Source: Paracoccaceae bacterium (GTDB taxonomy: Bacteria; Pseudomonadota; Alphaproteobacteria; Rhodobacterales; Rhodobacteraceae). Taken from it: 64,000 bases of DNA. Of the stretch, positions 35,863 through 44,351 are shown in pieces. The DNA lies in assembly GCA_014654775.1 (NCBI GenBank), contig JACVZW010000007.1, positions 186,001-250,000 on the forward strand, written 5' to 3'. The notes beneath the pieces are model-generated. The model worked only from the letters and a program-made list of their open reading frames with translations. It searched no databases and was not told the DNA's origin. Positions within the stretch are counted from its first letter, which is position 1, and every line of letters starts with the position of its first letter. The translations under genes were made by a program, and so were the position numbers.

Positions 35863-37167
35863 ATGAAGATTGCGATGATCGGGACGGGGTATGTCGGGCT
35901 CGTCTCGGGTGTGTGTTTTTCCGACTTCGGCCATGACGTGATCTGCGTCGACAAGGACCCCAGCAAGATCGACCGCCTCCGCGCGGGCGAGGTACCGATC
36001 TTCGAACCGGGCCTTCAGGACCTGATGGCCAAGAACGTGGCCGCAGGTCGCCTGTCCTTCTCGCTCGATCTGGCGCAGGCGGTGGACGGCGCAGATGCCG
36101 TCTTCATCGCCGTGGGCACCCCCACAAGGCGCGGCGACGGCCATGCCGACCTGCGCTACGTCATGGCTGCGGCAGAAGAGATCGGCCGCGCCATGACGGG
36201 CTATACCGTGGTTGTCACCAAATCCACCGTGCCCGTCGGCACCAACCGCAAGGTGGCCGAGGCCGTCCGCGCCGCCAACCCCTCTGCCGAGTTCGACATC
36301 GCCTCCAACCCCGAATTCCTGCGTGAAGGCGCCGCGATCGACGATTTCATGCGCCCAGACCGTGTGGTGGTGGGGGTGGAGAATGACCGCGCCCAAAAGG
36401 TGATGTCCGACATCTACCGCCCCCTCTTCCTGCGCGAATTTCCCATCGTTTTCACCGGCCTCGAGTCGGCAGAGATGATCAAATACGCCGCCAACGCCTT
36501 CCTCGCGACAAAGATCACCTTCATCAACGAAATCGCCGCGCTGTGCGAACGGGTCGGCGCGGATGTGAAATCAGTGGCCAAGGGCATTGGCCTCGACGGC
36601 CGGATCGGCAACAAGTTCCTCCATGCCGGCCCCGGCTATGGCGGCTCCTGCTTCCCCAAGGACACCAAAGCCTTGGCCCGCATCGGGCAGGAACATGCGG
36701 TGCCCATGCAGATCGTAGAGACCGTCATCAAGGTCAATGATCAGGTCAAGGCCCGCATGCTCGACAAGATCGTCGATCTGCTCGACGGCACGGTGAACGG
36801 CAAGACCATCGGCATCCTCGGCGTCACCTTCAAGCCCAACACCGACGACATGCGCGATGCGCCCTCGCTCACCATCGTGCCCGCGCTGGTCGGTCTGGGG
36901 GCCAAGGTCCGGGTCACCGACCCGGAAGGCCAGCGTGAAGGCGAGGCGCTCCTGCCCCATGTCCGGTGGGTGGAAAACGCCTATCAGGCCGCGCAGGGTG
37001 CCGATGTGGTGGTGATCCTGACGGAATGGAACGAGTTCCGCGCCCTCGATCTGGGCAAGCTGGCGCGCAAGATGAACACCCCACGCATGGCCGACCTGCG
37101 CAACATCTACAACCGCGATGACGCGCTGGCGGCGGGCTTCGAAATCTACGAAGGCGTGGGCCGCTAA
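35863..37167 (+). CDS. ugd: UDP-glucose 6-dehydrogenase
   Basis: This 434-residue enzyme oxidises UDP-glucose to UDP-glucuronate with two NAD for capsule or exopolysaccharide synthesis. It has the Rossmann motif IGTGYVGLVSGVCFSDFGHDV, VVTKSTVPVGTNRKV and SNPEFLREGAAIDDFMRPDR. The catalytic Cys is in GPGYGGSCFPKDTKAL, and the C-terminal domain has GVTFKPNTDDMRDAPS. ATG 35863 was chosen over an upstream in-frame ATG at 35830 because the Rossmann fold starts immediately. A hairpin terminator follows the stop. Confidence 0.95.
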   Translation: MKIAMIGTGYVGLVSGVCFSDFGHDVICVDKDPSKIDRLRAGEVPIFEPGLQDLMAKNVAAGRLSFSLDLAQAVDGADAVFIAVGTPTRRGDGHADLRYVMAAAEEIGRAMTGYTVVVTKSTVPVGTNRKVAEAVRAANPSAEFDIASNPEFLREGAAIDDFMRPDRVVVGVENDRAQKVMSDIYRPLFLREFPIVFTGLESAEMIKYAANAFLATKITFINEIAALCERVGADVKSVAKGIGLDGRIGNKFLHAGPGYGGSCFPKDTKALARIGQEHAVPMQIVETVIKVNDQVKARMLDKIVDLLDGTVNGKTIGILGVTFKPNTDDMRDAPSLTIVPALVGLGAKVRVTDPEGQREGEALLPHVRWVENAYQAAQGADVVVILTEWNEFRALDLGKLARKMNTPRMADLRNIYNRDDALAAGFEIYEGVGR

Positions 37168-37172
37168 AGGAA

Positions 37173-37196
37173 AAGGCCGGGGTCACCCCCGGCCTT
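37173..37196. terminator. Hairpin terminator between convergent ugd and sdhB
   Basis: AAGGCCGGGG-TCAC-CCCCGGCCTT is a perfect 10-bp stem with a 4-base loop, 5 bases after the ugd stop and 23 bases beyond the sdhB stop on the other strand. A-rich and T-ended flanks allow action in both directions. Confidence 0.8.
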
Positions 37197-37219
37197 GCCC
37201 AGTGCCGTGAAGGGGGCGA

Positions 37220-37996
37220 TCAGACCACCCGCTCCACCATCATCTTCTTGATCTCGGCAATCGCCTTCGCCGGGTTCAGCCCCTTGGGGCAGGTCTTGGC
37301 GCAGTTCATGATCGTGTGGCAACGATACAGCTTGAACGGATCCTCCAGCTGGTCCAGCCGCTCCGGCGTCGCCTCGTCGCGTGAATCGATGATCCAGCGA
37401 TAGGCATGCAGCAGCGCCGCAGGCCCCAGATACTTGTCGCTGTTCCACCAATAGCTCGGGCAAGAGGTGGAACAGGACGCGCACATCACGCATTCATAAA
37501 GCCCGTCCAGCTTCTTGCGATCCTCGATCGACTGGCGCCATTCCTTCGCGGGGCGGTTCGTCTTCGTCTCCAGCCACGGCATGATGCTCGCATGCTGGGC
37601 GTAGAAATGGGTCAAGTCGGGGATCAGGTCCTTGATCACCGGCATATGCGGCAGGGGATAGATCTTCACATCCCCCTTCACCTCGTCCAGCCCATAGATG
37701 CAGGCCAGCGTGTTGATCCCGTCGATGTTCATCGCACAGGACCCGCAGATCCCCTCGCGGCAGGACCGGCGGAAGGTCAGCGTCGGGTCGATCTCATTCT
37801 TGATCTTGATCAGCGCGTCCAGAACCATCGGCCCGCAGGTATCCATGTCCAAGAAATACGTGTCCACGCGCGGGTTCTCGCCGTCATCCGGGTTCCAGCG
37901 ATAGATCTGGAACTTCCGCACATTCTTGCCCGCAGGCTTCGGCCATGTCTTGCCGGTGCGCACCTTGCTGTTCTTGGGAAGCGTGAACTGGACCAT
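37220..37996 (-). CDS. sdhB: Succinate dehydrogenase iron-sulfur subunit
   Basis: This 258-residue subunit carries the electron chain of complex II from FAD to ubiquinone. All three clusters are visible: the [2Fe-2S] set in [15 protein letters not shown], the [4Fe-4S] set in [16 protein letters not shown] and the [3Fe-4S] set in [17 protein letters not shown]. It is the last gene of sdhCDA-lipoprotein-lipoprotein-sdhB, 3 bases after the second lipoprotein gene. Length and motifs are normal for the family. Confidence 0.97.
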   Translation of the reverse strand: MVQFTLPKNSKVRTGKTWPKPAGKNVRKFQIYRWNPDDGENPRVDTYFLDMDTCGPMVLDALIKIKNEIDPTLTFRRSCREGICGSCAMNIDGINTLACIYGLDEVKGDVKIYPLPHMPVIKDLIPDLTHFYAQHASIMPWLETKTNRPAKEWRQSIEDRKKLDGLYECVMCASCSTSCPSYWWNSDKYLGPAALLHAYRWIIDSRDEATPERLDQLEDPFKLYRCHTIMNCAKTCPKGLNPAKAIAEIKKMMVERVV

Positions 37997-37999
37997 GAC

Positions 38000-38293
38000 T
38001 TATCCCTTCCATTCCGGGAATGAATAGAGCGGCCGCGTCGGCGGCACGCCCGATTTCTGATAGACGCAGGTATCGAAGACCGCCGAAGGATCGCGGCCCA
38101 AAAGGTAATCCGACGACACTTCCAGCTTCAGCCCCCCGGTCGCATTCCCGCCCGAGGTGACACCCGCACTGACCATGCCGCGCGGCTTCGCCGCCAGTTG
38201 CGCGCGGCCAAGGCATTGCTGTTCCGCCCGCTGCACGGGGATCGGCCCGCAGGCCACCAGCGCCACAAGGGGGATCAGCCACAGCGCCCGCAT
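38000..38293 (-). CDS. Small lipoprotein encoded inside the sdh operon (second of two)
   Basis: This 97-residue predicted lipoprotein has a signal peptide and lipobox LVAC (MRALWLIPLVALVACGPIP). It then has EQQCLGRAQLAAKPRG and VFDTCVYQKSGVPPTRPLYSFPEW. Two extra cysteines could form a disulfide. I recognise no domain. Its ATG overlaps the stop of the preceding lipoprotein gene, and sdhB starts 3 bases after its stop, so it is translated with the complex II genes. ATG 38293 is supported by the lipobox; a longer reading frame upstream is not signal-like. Confidence 0.7.
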   Translation of the reverse strand: MRALWLIPLVALVACGPIPVQRAEQQCLGRAQLAAKPRGMVSAGVTSGGNATGGLKLEVSSDYLLGRDPSAVFDTCVYQKSGVPPTRPLYSFPEWKG

Positions 38294-38610
38294 CACACCC
38301 CCAAGGCCACGCCATTGGCGGCAAGGCAGGATTGCGTCTCGGCCCGCGCCACGATGGACCAGACCACCGCCTCGGTCGAGGTTCCGGCATAGACCCCCAC
38401 ATCCCGCACCAGCGACTGGATCTCCGCCGCGCTCGCGTTCTGCACCACGCAAGCTGTTGCCGCCCCCGCCTGCGGTCCAGCCAGCCGGTCATCCACGATG
38501 GGCCTGACCACGGTCTCCGCCGTGCGCCGCGCCACCTTGTCGGCCATGTCCTGCGGCGAACAGGCGGCAAGGGTTAGGGGAAGAAGGGCGAGCATCAGGG
38601 TCGGGCGCAT
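38293..38610 (-). CDS. Small lipoprotein encoded inside the sdh operon (first of two)
   Basis: This 105-residue predicted lipoprotein has lipobox LAAC in MRPTLMLALLPLTLAACSPQDM. A soluble part follows with DKVARRTAETVVRPIVDDRL and ACVVQNASAAEIQSLVRDVGVYAGTSTEAV. I recognise no known domain. It lies 125 bases after sdhA and overlaps the next lipoprotein gene by a few bases. ATG 38610 is fixed by the signal peptide. A role in complex II assembly is only a guess from its position. Confidence 0.7.
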   Translation of the reverse strand: MRPTLMLALLPLTLAACSPQDMADKVARRTAETVVRPIVDDRLAGPQAGAATACVVQNASAAEIQSLVRDVGVYAGTSTEAVVWSIVARAETQSCLAANGVALGV

Positions 38611-38735
38611 GGACAGGCCTCCGGTTGCAGGGGTTTCCCGCATCCTGCCACGCCCGCGCCGCGAACCGCAGCCCCGCCGCGCCATGGCGCGACCGGGGCG
38701 GCGCTTCCCCGCCGAATGCCCTACCAGAAGTCCCA

Positions 38736-40538
38736 TCAGAACTTCCGCTCCGCAGGCGCGATCTTCTTCAGGCTGATGCCGCCCTCCGCTTCCGTCGTCA
38801 GCGGATCGACATGCACGCCCCGATACCCAAGCGTGACCTTGTCCCCGTCGATCCAAGCCAGCGAATGCTTGCGCCAATTGGCATCATCGCGCTGCGGATG
38901 GTCCTCATGGGCATGCGCCCCCCGGCTCTCGGTCCGCGCATGCGCGCCATAGATCGTGGCCAGCGCATTGGGCATCAGGTTGGCCAATTCCAGCGTCTCC
39001 ATAAGGTCGCTGTTCCAGACCAGCGACCGGTCCGTGACCTTCAGATCGCCCATCTTGCCCGCAATCGCGGTCATCTTCCGCTCGCCCTCGGCCAACGTCG
39101 CCTCGGCGCGGAACACAGCCGCATCAGACTGCATGGTCTTCTGCATCTCCAGCCGCAGCGCCGCCGTGGGCGTCGCGCCATTCGCATGGCGCACCGCGTC
39201 AAAGCGCGTCAGGGCCTTGTCAACCTCGGCTTTGTTCACCGGGGCGACAGGGGCCTTCGGGTCCACGATCTGGCCTGCCCGGATCGCGGCCGCACGCCCG
39301 AACACCACAAGGTCGATCAGGCTGTTCGACCCCAGCCGGTTCGCGCCATGCACGCTCGCACAGCCCGCCTCGCCCACCGCCATCAGGCCCGGGAAAATGC
39401 GGTCGGGATCATCCGCCGTGGGGGCCAGCACCTCGCCCCAGTAATTCGTCGGAATGCCGCCCATGTTGTAATGCACGGTCGGCAGCACCGGGATCGGCTC
39501 CTTTGTCAGGTCCACGCCTGCAAAGATGCGCGCGGATTCCGAAATCCCCGGCAGGCGCAACTCCAGCGTCTCTTTCGGCAGATGGTTCAGGTGCAGGTGG
39601 ATATGGTCGCCATTCGCGCCCACGCCCCGCCCTTCGCGAATCTCCAGCGTCATGCAGCGGCTGACATAGTCGCGCGGCGCGAGGTCCTTGTAATGCGGCG
39701 CATAGCGCTCCATGAACCGCTCGCCATTGGCGTTGGTCAGATAGCCACCCTCGCCCCGCGCGCCTTCCGTGATCAGGCAGCCCGACCCATAGATGCCCGT
39801 CGGATGGAACTGCACGAATTCCATGTCCTGCAGCGGCAACCCGGCCCGCGCCACCATCCCGCCGCCATCGCCTGTGCAGGTATGCGCCGAGGTCGCGCTG
39901 AAATAGGCCCGGCCATAGCCACCCGTCGCCAGCACCACCATCTTGGCGTTGAAGACATGGATCGTGCCGTCATCCAGCTTCCACGCCACGACACCCGTAC
40001 AGGCCCCATCCGTGATGATCAGGTCCAGCGCGAAATACTCGATGAAGAACTCCGCATTGTTCTTCAGCGACTGGCCATAAAGCGTGTGCAGGATCGCATG
40101 CCCTGTCCTGTCGGCGGCGGCACAGGTGCGCTGCACCGGCGGGCCTTCCCCGAACTCGGTCGTATGCCCACCAAAGGGGCGCTGGTAGATTTTGCCCTCT
40201 TCCGTGCGGGAAAACGGCACCCCGTAATGCTCCAGCTCATACACGGCCTTGGGCGCCTCGCGCGCCAAATACTCCATCGCATCCGTATCGCCCAGCCAGT
40301 CCGACCCTTTCACGGTGTCGTACATGTGCCACTGCCACGAGTCGGGTCCCATATTCCCCAGCGACGCCGCGATCCCGCCCTGCGCCGCCACCGTATGCGA
40401 CCGCGTCGGAAACACCTTCGTCACGCAGGCCGTGCGCAGCCCCTGCTCTGCCATGCCCAAAGTCGCGCGCAAGCCAGCGCCACCTGCCCCCACCACGACC
40501 ACGTCATAGTCATGCACTTCATACGGATAAGCCGTCAT
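38736..40538 (-). CDS. sdhA: Succinate dehydrogenase flavoprotein subunit
   Basis: This 600-residue catalytic subunit of complex II has a Rossmann motif [21 protein letters not shown] and the FAD-linking histidine region [11 protein letters not shown]. Substrate-site segments include [21 protein letters not shown] and [16 protein letters not shown]. It oxidises succinate to fumarate at the cytoplasmic face. ATG 40538 gives [10 protein letters not shown], the usual short N-terminus; an in-frame ATG 18 bases upstream is less likely. sdhD ends 14 bases upstream. Confidence 0.97.
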   Translation of the reverse strand: MTAYPYEVHDYDVVVVGAGGAGLRATLGMAEQGLRTACVTKVFPTRSHTVAAQGGIAASLGNMGPDSWQWHMYDTVKGSDWLGDTDAMEYLAREAPKAVYELEHYGVPFSRTEEGKIYQRPFGGHTTEFGEGPPVQRTCAAADRTGHAILHTLYGQSLKNNAEFFIEYFALDLIITDGACTGVVAWKLDDGTIHVFNAKMVVLATGGYGRAYFSATSAHTCTGDGGGMVARAGLPLQDMEFVQFHPTGIYGSGCLITEGARGEGGYLTNANGERFMERYAPHYKDLAPRDYVSRCMTLEIREGRGVGANGDHIHLHLNHLPKETLELRLPGISESARIFAGVDLTKEPIPVLPTVHYNMGGIPTNYWGEVLAPTADDPDRIFPGLMAVGEAGCASVHGANRLGSNSLIDLVVFGRAAAIRAGQIVDPKAPVAPVNKAEVDKALTRFDAVRHANGATPTAALRLEMQKTMQSDAAVFRAEATLAEGERKMTAIAGKMGDLKVTDRSLVWNSDLMETLELANLMPNALATIYGAHARTESRGAHAHEDHPQRDDANWRKHSLAWIDGDKVTLGYRGVHVDPLTTEAEGGISLKKIAPAERKF

Positions 40539-40552
40539 CTCAGCCCCAAATC

Positions 40553-40924
40553 TCAAAGCGCGATGCGGACAAGGGCATAGAACCCCGTCGCCATCACCAC
40601 GTAGGAAAGCGAAATCGCCGCGATCACGAGAGCCTTCTTCGTGTGGCCCCGCGCATAGTCCTCGATCATCATCTGCGCGCCCTTGGCGAAATGGCGCATC
40701 GACACGAACAGCACCAGCCCCGTCACGATGGCTGGAAAGGGCCGCGCAAAGGTGTCCAGCACCGCCTCGTGCCCCTGTCCCAAGGCGCGGCCAAAGATAA
40801 AGACCCAGACCGGCAGCAGGAAGGCCAGCGCCACCGCGCTCACCTGCATGTACCAGTGATGTTCGGTCCCGCTATGCCCCGCGCCCTTGCCCATGGCGCG
40901 CTTGCGGTCGGTCAGGTAACGCAT
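40553..40924 (-). CDS. sdhD: Succinate dehydrogenase membrane anchor subunit
   Basis: This 123-residue subunit has three hydrophobic segments: [41 protein letters not shown] and [38 protein letters not shown] includes the family's haem/quinone-side histidine region. It is located 12 bases after sdhC and before sdhA, in the standard sdhCDA order. Confidence 0.92.
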   Translation of the reverse strand: MRYLTDRKRAMGKGAGHSGTEHHWYMQVSAVALAFLLPVWVFIFGRALGQGHEAVLDTFARPFPAIVTGLVLFVSMRHFAKGAQMMIEDYARGHTKKALVIAAISLSYVVMATGFYALVRIAL

Positions 40925-40936
40925 CCCCCGCCCCCC

Positions 40937-41320
40937 TTACACGATGATGATGGTGAGGATCGTCAGCACGACCGACCCGATGATGCAGGCCCAGCCCAGC
41001 TTTTCCGCCGTCGGGATGTCCAGCCCCTTGCCCGCGTCATAGATCAGGTGCCGGATCCCCGCGAGGTAGTGGTACCACAGCGCCCAAGCCGACAGGGTAA
41101 AGACCAGATCGCCGAACCAGCTTGTCGCCACCGCATCGGCGATGGCGAAGTATTCGGGCGAGGTCGCCGCCGCCAGCAGCCACCACACCGCCAGCATCGT
41201 CCCTACGATCAACCCGTTGCCGGTGATCCGCGTCAGGATCGAAGTGATGGAGGTCAGCTGCGGACGGTAAATCTGCAAGTGCGGAGAAAGGGGCCGTTCG
41301 ACCCGCTTCACATCAGCCAT
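40937..41320 (-). CDS. sdhC: Succinate dehydrogenase cytochrome b556 subunit
   Basis: This 127-residue membrane subunit has the signature RPLSPHLQIYRPQLTSITSILTRITG near the N-terminus (quinone-site Ser/Arg region). The haem-ligand histidine region is HYLAGIRHLIYDAG. Three membrane segments are visible. It is the first gene of the operon; the preceding 160 bases carry two TGTGATCACA-type boxes and an AT-rich stretch suitable for the promoter. Confidence 0.93.
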   Translation of the reverse strand: MADVKRVERPLSPHLQIYRPQLTSITSILTRITGNGLIVGTMLAVWWLLAAATSPEYFAIADAVATSWFGDLVFTLSAWALWYHYLAGIRHLIYDAGKGLDIPTAEKLGWACIIGSVVLTILTIIIV

Positions 41321-41479
41321 CTCGGTTCCCTTCGTCGCTGGCTTGCCCGTCCGATCGGACCGGCGGGCGCGCTCTCTTGGCTTTATGACGTGTTTGAATA
41401 GCGGATTTTATAGCCAAGTCACGCTTCAGAACGCCGCAGAGGCATAATGTTGGCGCTAAACTCGCTAAATTTTTTGGTT

Positions 41480-41510
41480 TGTGATCACACCCGGAAAATC
41501 CGTGATCACA
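41480..41510. promoter_or_regulatory. Tandem TGTGATCACA boxes upstream of sdhC, 21-bp spacing
   Basis: TGTGATCACA (41480-41489) and CGTGATCACA (41501-41510) lie with centres 21 bp apart, that is on the same face of the helix two turns away. The pair is about 160 bases upstream of sdhC. The same pair with the same spacing precedes sucC at 51017-51047, so both operons probably answer to one regulator. Confidence 0.7.
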
Positions 41511-41516
41511 GATACC

Positions 41517-42362
41517 TCACTCCATCGGCGCGGTGGACAGGACATAGTCCGCCAACTCGCTGCACATGGTGATCATCTTCTCACCGGGATCGTAGAAGGC
41601 ATTCGCCTCCTCGCAAGGGCCGACCTGCACGCCCACCGCTTCCGGCAGCGTCCAGATGGAATTCAGGTACTCCACCTCTTCCAGAATCGCCGCCTCGACG
41701 AAATCTGCAGGCTCCCTTGCGCCCATCCACACAAGGCTTTCCCCCGGCCCCGCCGCTTCCAGCTCGTCCAGATAAACACCCCAGGACGACGCGGCGAGGT
41801 CGAACTCATCCGCACAGGTCACCGCGCGGTCCTCGGGCAGGCCGAACTCCACCGCCAGCGCCTCGCGCTCATCCGGCGCGCCCCCGTAATAGAGGCAAAG
41901 ATAAGTGAAATAGCGCCGCTCATCCGGCGAATGCACACCCCAGAAGGCGGGCTCATAGCCCGCTTCTGCCGTCTCCAACGCGCTCGTCGCCCAGAAACTT
42001 GCCGCCGCCGCAACCTTGGCCTCGGACGATTCGGCATCCCATAACCGGTCGATCATCACGACCGACAGCACATCCGCCGCGTCCTCCTCCAGCCCCAGCA
42101 CCGGCAGCTGCATGACGTCGATCAGCGCGTGCCCCATCTCGTGGTAGAAGATCGCCAGCATCACGTCGCGGACATGCCATTCCGCATCGGTCAGGTCGGG
42201 CGCTTCGCCCGCTGCCTCTGCCTCCGCCTTGCTCTTGGACCAGACGCCGCCCGTGCCCTCCGCCTGCCCCCCGCCTGACCAAAGACCCTCCGCGACCGCA
42301 GCCGAAGAGAGACAGAGCGACACCAGAAGGGAACCGAGAACGCGCAACATGCCCCGCATCAT
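41517..42362 (-). CDS. DUF4344 putative metallopeptidase, secreted
   Basis: This 281-residue protein has a signal peptide (VLGSLLVSLCLSSAAVAEG) and a zinc-protease-like motif IFYHEMGHALIDV (HExxH). An EEDAADVLSVVMIDRL segment follows with the likely third ligand. Four cysteines lie in the C-terminal half. This matches the DUF4344 group of putative metallopeptidases; the substrate is unknown. It lies directly upstream of the sdh regulatory region and is preceded by its own TTTGTGATCACAAA palindrome, so it may belong to the same regulon. The start could also be one of two internal ATGs within five codons. Confidence 0.75.
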   Translation of the reverse strand: MMRGMLRVLGSLLVSLCLSSAAVAEGLWSGGGQAEGTGGVWSKSKAEAEAAGEAPDLTDAEWHVRDVMLAIFYHEMGHALIDVMQLPVLGLEEDAADVLSVVMIDRLWDAESSEAKVAAAASFWATSALETAEAGYEPAFWGVHSPDERRYFTYLCLYYGGAPDEREALAVEFGLPEDRAVTCADEFDLAASSWGVYLDELEAAGPGESLVWMGAREPADFVEAAILEEVEYLNSIWTLPEAVGVQVGPCEEANAFYDPGEKMITMCSELADYVLSTAPME

Positions 42363-42394
42363 GCGTGAACCAAACCGAAGGTCAAGTCGCCAGT

Positions 42395-42408
42395 TTTGTG
42401 ATCACAAA
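42395..42408. promoter_or_regulatory. Single TTTGTGATCACAAA palindrome upstream of DUF4344 gene
   Basis: A perfect 14-base palindrome centred on the same TGTGATCACA core seen at sdhC and sucC. It lies 33 bases upstream of the DUF4344 start, between that gene and the upstream mesaconyl-CoA hydratase gene. It is a single site, not a pair. Confidence 0.6.
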
Positions 42409-42425
42409 CGCGGCCAGAGGCCCGA

Positions 42426-43460
42426 TCAGACCGGCACCAACGCCCAGTAATCGAGGTCCAGCAGAACCTCCGGCAGATACTTCCCATCCGCACCCTTTAG
42501 GGCGAAGGGCGCCGCCCCATCCTTGACCGCCACAAGCCGCAGCCGCAGCGCGCCAACCCCCGGTGCCTCTGTCTCGGCGCGGTCCAGCACCTCGGACCAA
42601 GCCCGCACCGTATCGCCCGCGAAACAGGGATTGGCATGGGCGCCCGCATTCAGCGCCACCATCATCTGCGCATTGGCCAGCCCGTTGAAGGACAGCGCGC
42701 GGGCAAGGCTGATCACATGCCCGCCATAGATCAACCTCCGCCCATCCTCGCGCTGCGTCACGTCGAAATGGACCTTCGACGTGTTCTGCCACAGCCGCGT
42801 CGCCATCAGGTGATCGGCTTCCTCCACCGTCACCCCGTCGACATGCTCGATCCGCTCGCCCACCGCGTAATCGCCCCAGCGGTGCCGCTCACCGGCCAGT
42901 GCGAAATCATAGCGCGTGAAATCCAGCCGCTTGGGCACCACAAGTGCCTCAGGCACCACCACCGGGGCCAGCGAAGGCGTCACCGCCGCAGGCGCGGGCG
43001 CGTCCAGACGCGCCTTCTTCACCATGACCCAGCGGACATATTCCAGCACCACCTCGTCGCGCTGGTTGATGCCCCGCGTCCGCACATAGACGACGCCCGA
43101 CTTGCCGTTGGAATTCTCCTTCAGCCCAATCACAGTGGATTCCGACCGCAGCGTGTCGCCCGGATAGACCTGCCCCAGCCAGCGCCCCTCGGCATAGCCG
43201 AGATTCGCCACGGCATTCAGGCTGATATCCGGCACGGTCTTGCCGAAGACCACATGGAAGGCGATCAGGTCATCAAGGGGCGCCGCAGGCAGCCCGCAAC
43301 CCCGGGCGAATTCGTCCGAGGAAAAGATCGCCCCCCGCGCCGGGTAGAGCGCGTGGTAAAGCGCCCGCTCCCCGCCCGAAATCGTGCGCGGCACCGCATG
43401 GACGATGGTCTCGCCCAGCCGATACTCCTCGAAAAACCGCCCCGGATTGGTCTTCATCAC
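42426..43460 (-). CDS. mch: Mesaconyl-CoA hydratase (MaoC-like), ethylmalonyl-CoA pathway
   Basis: This 344-residue protein has two hotdog/MaoC-like halves and hydrates mesaconyl-CoA to beta-methylmalyl-CoA during C2 assimilation. It starts MKTNPGRFFEEYRLGETIVHAVPRTISGG (from the second Met), the typical N-terminus of Rhodobacter Mch. The C-terminal half has ADHLMATRLWQNTSKVHFD and YGGHVISLARALSFNGLANAQ. Two adjacent ATGs are possible; GGAG lies 7 bases before the first. (3S)-malyl-CoA thioesterase, also of this pathway, is encoded 0.9 kb upstream on the same strand, which supports the assignment. Confidence 0.88.
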   Translation of the reverse strand: MMKTNPGRFFEEYRLGETIVHAVPRTISGGERALYHALYPARGAIFSSDEFARGCGLPAAPLDDLIAFHVVFGKTVPDISLNAVANLGYAEGRWLGQVYPGDTLRSESTVIGLKENSNGKSGVVYVRTRGINQRDEVVLEYVRWVMVKKARLDAPAPAAVTPSLAPVVVPEALVVPKRLDFTRYDFALAGERHRWGDYAVGERIEHVDGVTVEEADHLMATRLWQNTSKVHFDVTQREDGRRLIYGGHVISLARALSFNGLANAQMMVALNAGAHANPCFAGDTVRAWSEVLDRAETEAPGVGALRLRLVAVKDGAAPFALKGADGKYLPEVLLDLDYWALVPV

Positions 43461-43472
43461 CCGTCTCCACCT

Positions 43473-43500
43473 GTAGGATGGGCAATCCTGCCCATCCTAC
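43473..43500. repeat. REP-like palindrome 1 (GTAGGATGGGCA family)
   Basis: GTAGGATGGGCA-ATCC-TGCCCATCCTAC is a perfect 12-bp inverted repeat between mch and DUF1737. The same consensus recurs six more times up to 59146. Confidence 0.85.
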
Positions 43501-43518
43501 CCGTCCCACGTTCCACCC

Positions 43519-43546
43519 GTAGGATGGGCAATACTGCCCATCTTAC
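43519..43546. repeat. REP-like palindrome 2
   Basis: GTAGGATGGGCA-ATAC-TGCCCATCTTAC has one mismatch in the outer stem. It lies 18 bases from copy 1, and its last bases form the DUF1737 stop codon. Confidence 0.82.
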
Positions 43547-43746
43547 AGTTCGCCCAGCTTCACCTCCGGGCTGTAGGTGCCCGGCACCTCCTTCACCACC
43601 GCCTGCCCGCAGCGCATCACGCCGCGGGCCGCGTCGAAGGCATAGCTGGGGTCGCCATGCAGCTCCCAGCCCTTGTTCAAGGCCGCCGTCACCTTGTGGC
43701 AGAAGGCCGAGGTGTCATCCTCCGACAGGAACCGATAAAGCTTCAT
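43543..43746 (-). CDS. DUF1737 small protein
   Basis: This 67-residue protein reads MKLYRFLSEDDTSAFCHKV and then ALNKGWELHGDPSYAFD, the DUF1737 signature; its function is unknown. The stop codon is built from REP-like copy 2, so the C-terminus (VKLGEL) may have been set by the repeat. It lies 16 bases after the NnrU-like gene in a leftward run of genes. Confidence 0.75.
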   Translation of the reverse strand: MKLYRFLSEDDTSAFCHKVTAALNKGWELHGDPSYAFDAARGVMRCGQAVVKEVPGTYSPEVKLGEL

Positions 43747-43762
43747 CCCCTCATCCCCCAGA

Positions 43763-44311
43763 TCAGCCCCAAGGCTGATAGCCCAGCCAGTTGTGGATCA
43801 GCATGATCACGACCGTGACCACCGCCGTCGCCACGATGGCCTTCACTTCCGCCCCGGGCTTGGCCACCGGCGGGGTCCAGTCCCGCTGCGCGCGGTTGAT
43901 CAGGATGACCGACACCACCGCCCAAGCCAGCAGCCCCCCGAACAGGATGACCGACGGCAGATCGCCATTCACCAGAAGATGCGCCAGCGCCCAAGTCTTC
44001 ACCGCGATAAGCTGCGGATGCCGGATCTTCCGCGCGAGCGCCGACTTCGCGCCCGACGCCGCATAGAGATAAACCGCAAAGACCATCAGCAGGTTGTTGA
44101 TGCCCACCAGCGCCGGGTTGCGCCCCCACCAGACCGCCGCCTCAGGCCGCGCCGCGCCATAGCCGAAATACATCATCACGACCGAGGCCAGCACCGCCAC
44201 CGCCACCAGCCCTTTGCCGGCATCGCCAAGGCCCGCCCGCGCCCCCGGCGCCACACGCTTGAACAGATGCGCCGCCCACCACAGGGCCACGCCAAGGATC
44301 AACAGGGTCAT
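43763..44311 (-). CDS. NnrU-family membrane protein
   Basis: This 182-residue integral membrane protein has about five hydrophobic segments and the NnrU features RKIRHPQLIAVKTWALAHLLVNGDLPSVILFGGLLAWAV and NWLGYQPW at the C-terminus. NnrU-type proteins are found near nitrite/nitric-oxide reduction genes in some species and are related to isoprenoid-modifying NnrU/Z-ISO proteins. No denitrification genes are in this window, so the role here is open. Confidence 0.8.
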   Translation of the reverse strand: MTLLILGVALWWAAHLFKRVAPGARAGLGDAGKGLVAVAVLASVVMMYFGYGAARPEAAVWWGRNPALVGINNLLMVFAVYLYAASGAKSALARKIRHPQLIAVKTWALAHLLVNGDLPSVILFGGLLAWAVVSVILINRAQRDWTPPVAKPGAEVKAIVATAVVTVVIMLIHNWLGYQPWG

Positions 44312-44351
44312 CGCTCATACCTCCTGGCTACCGACGAGGCGCACCCTGCCC

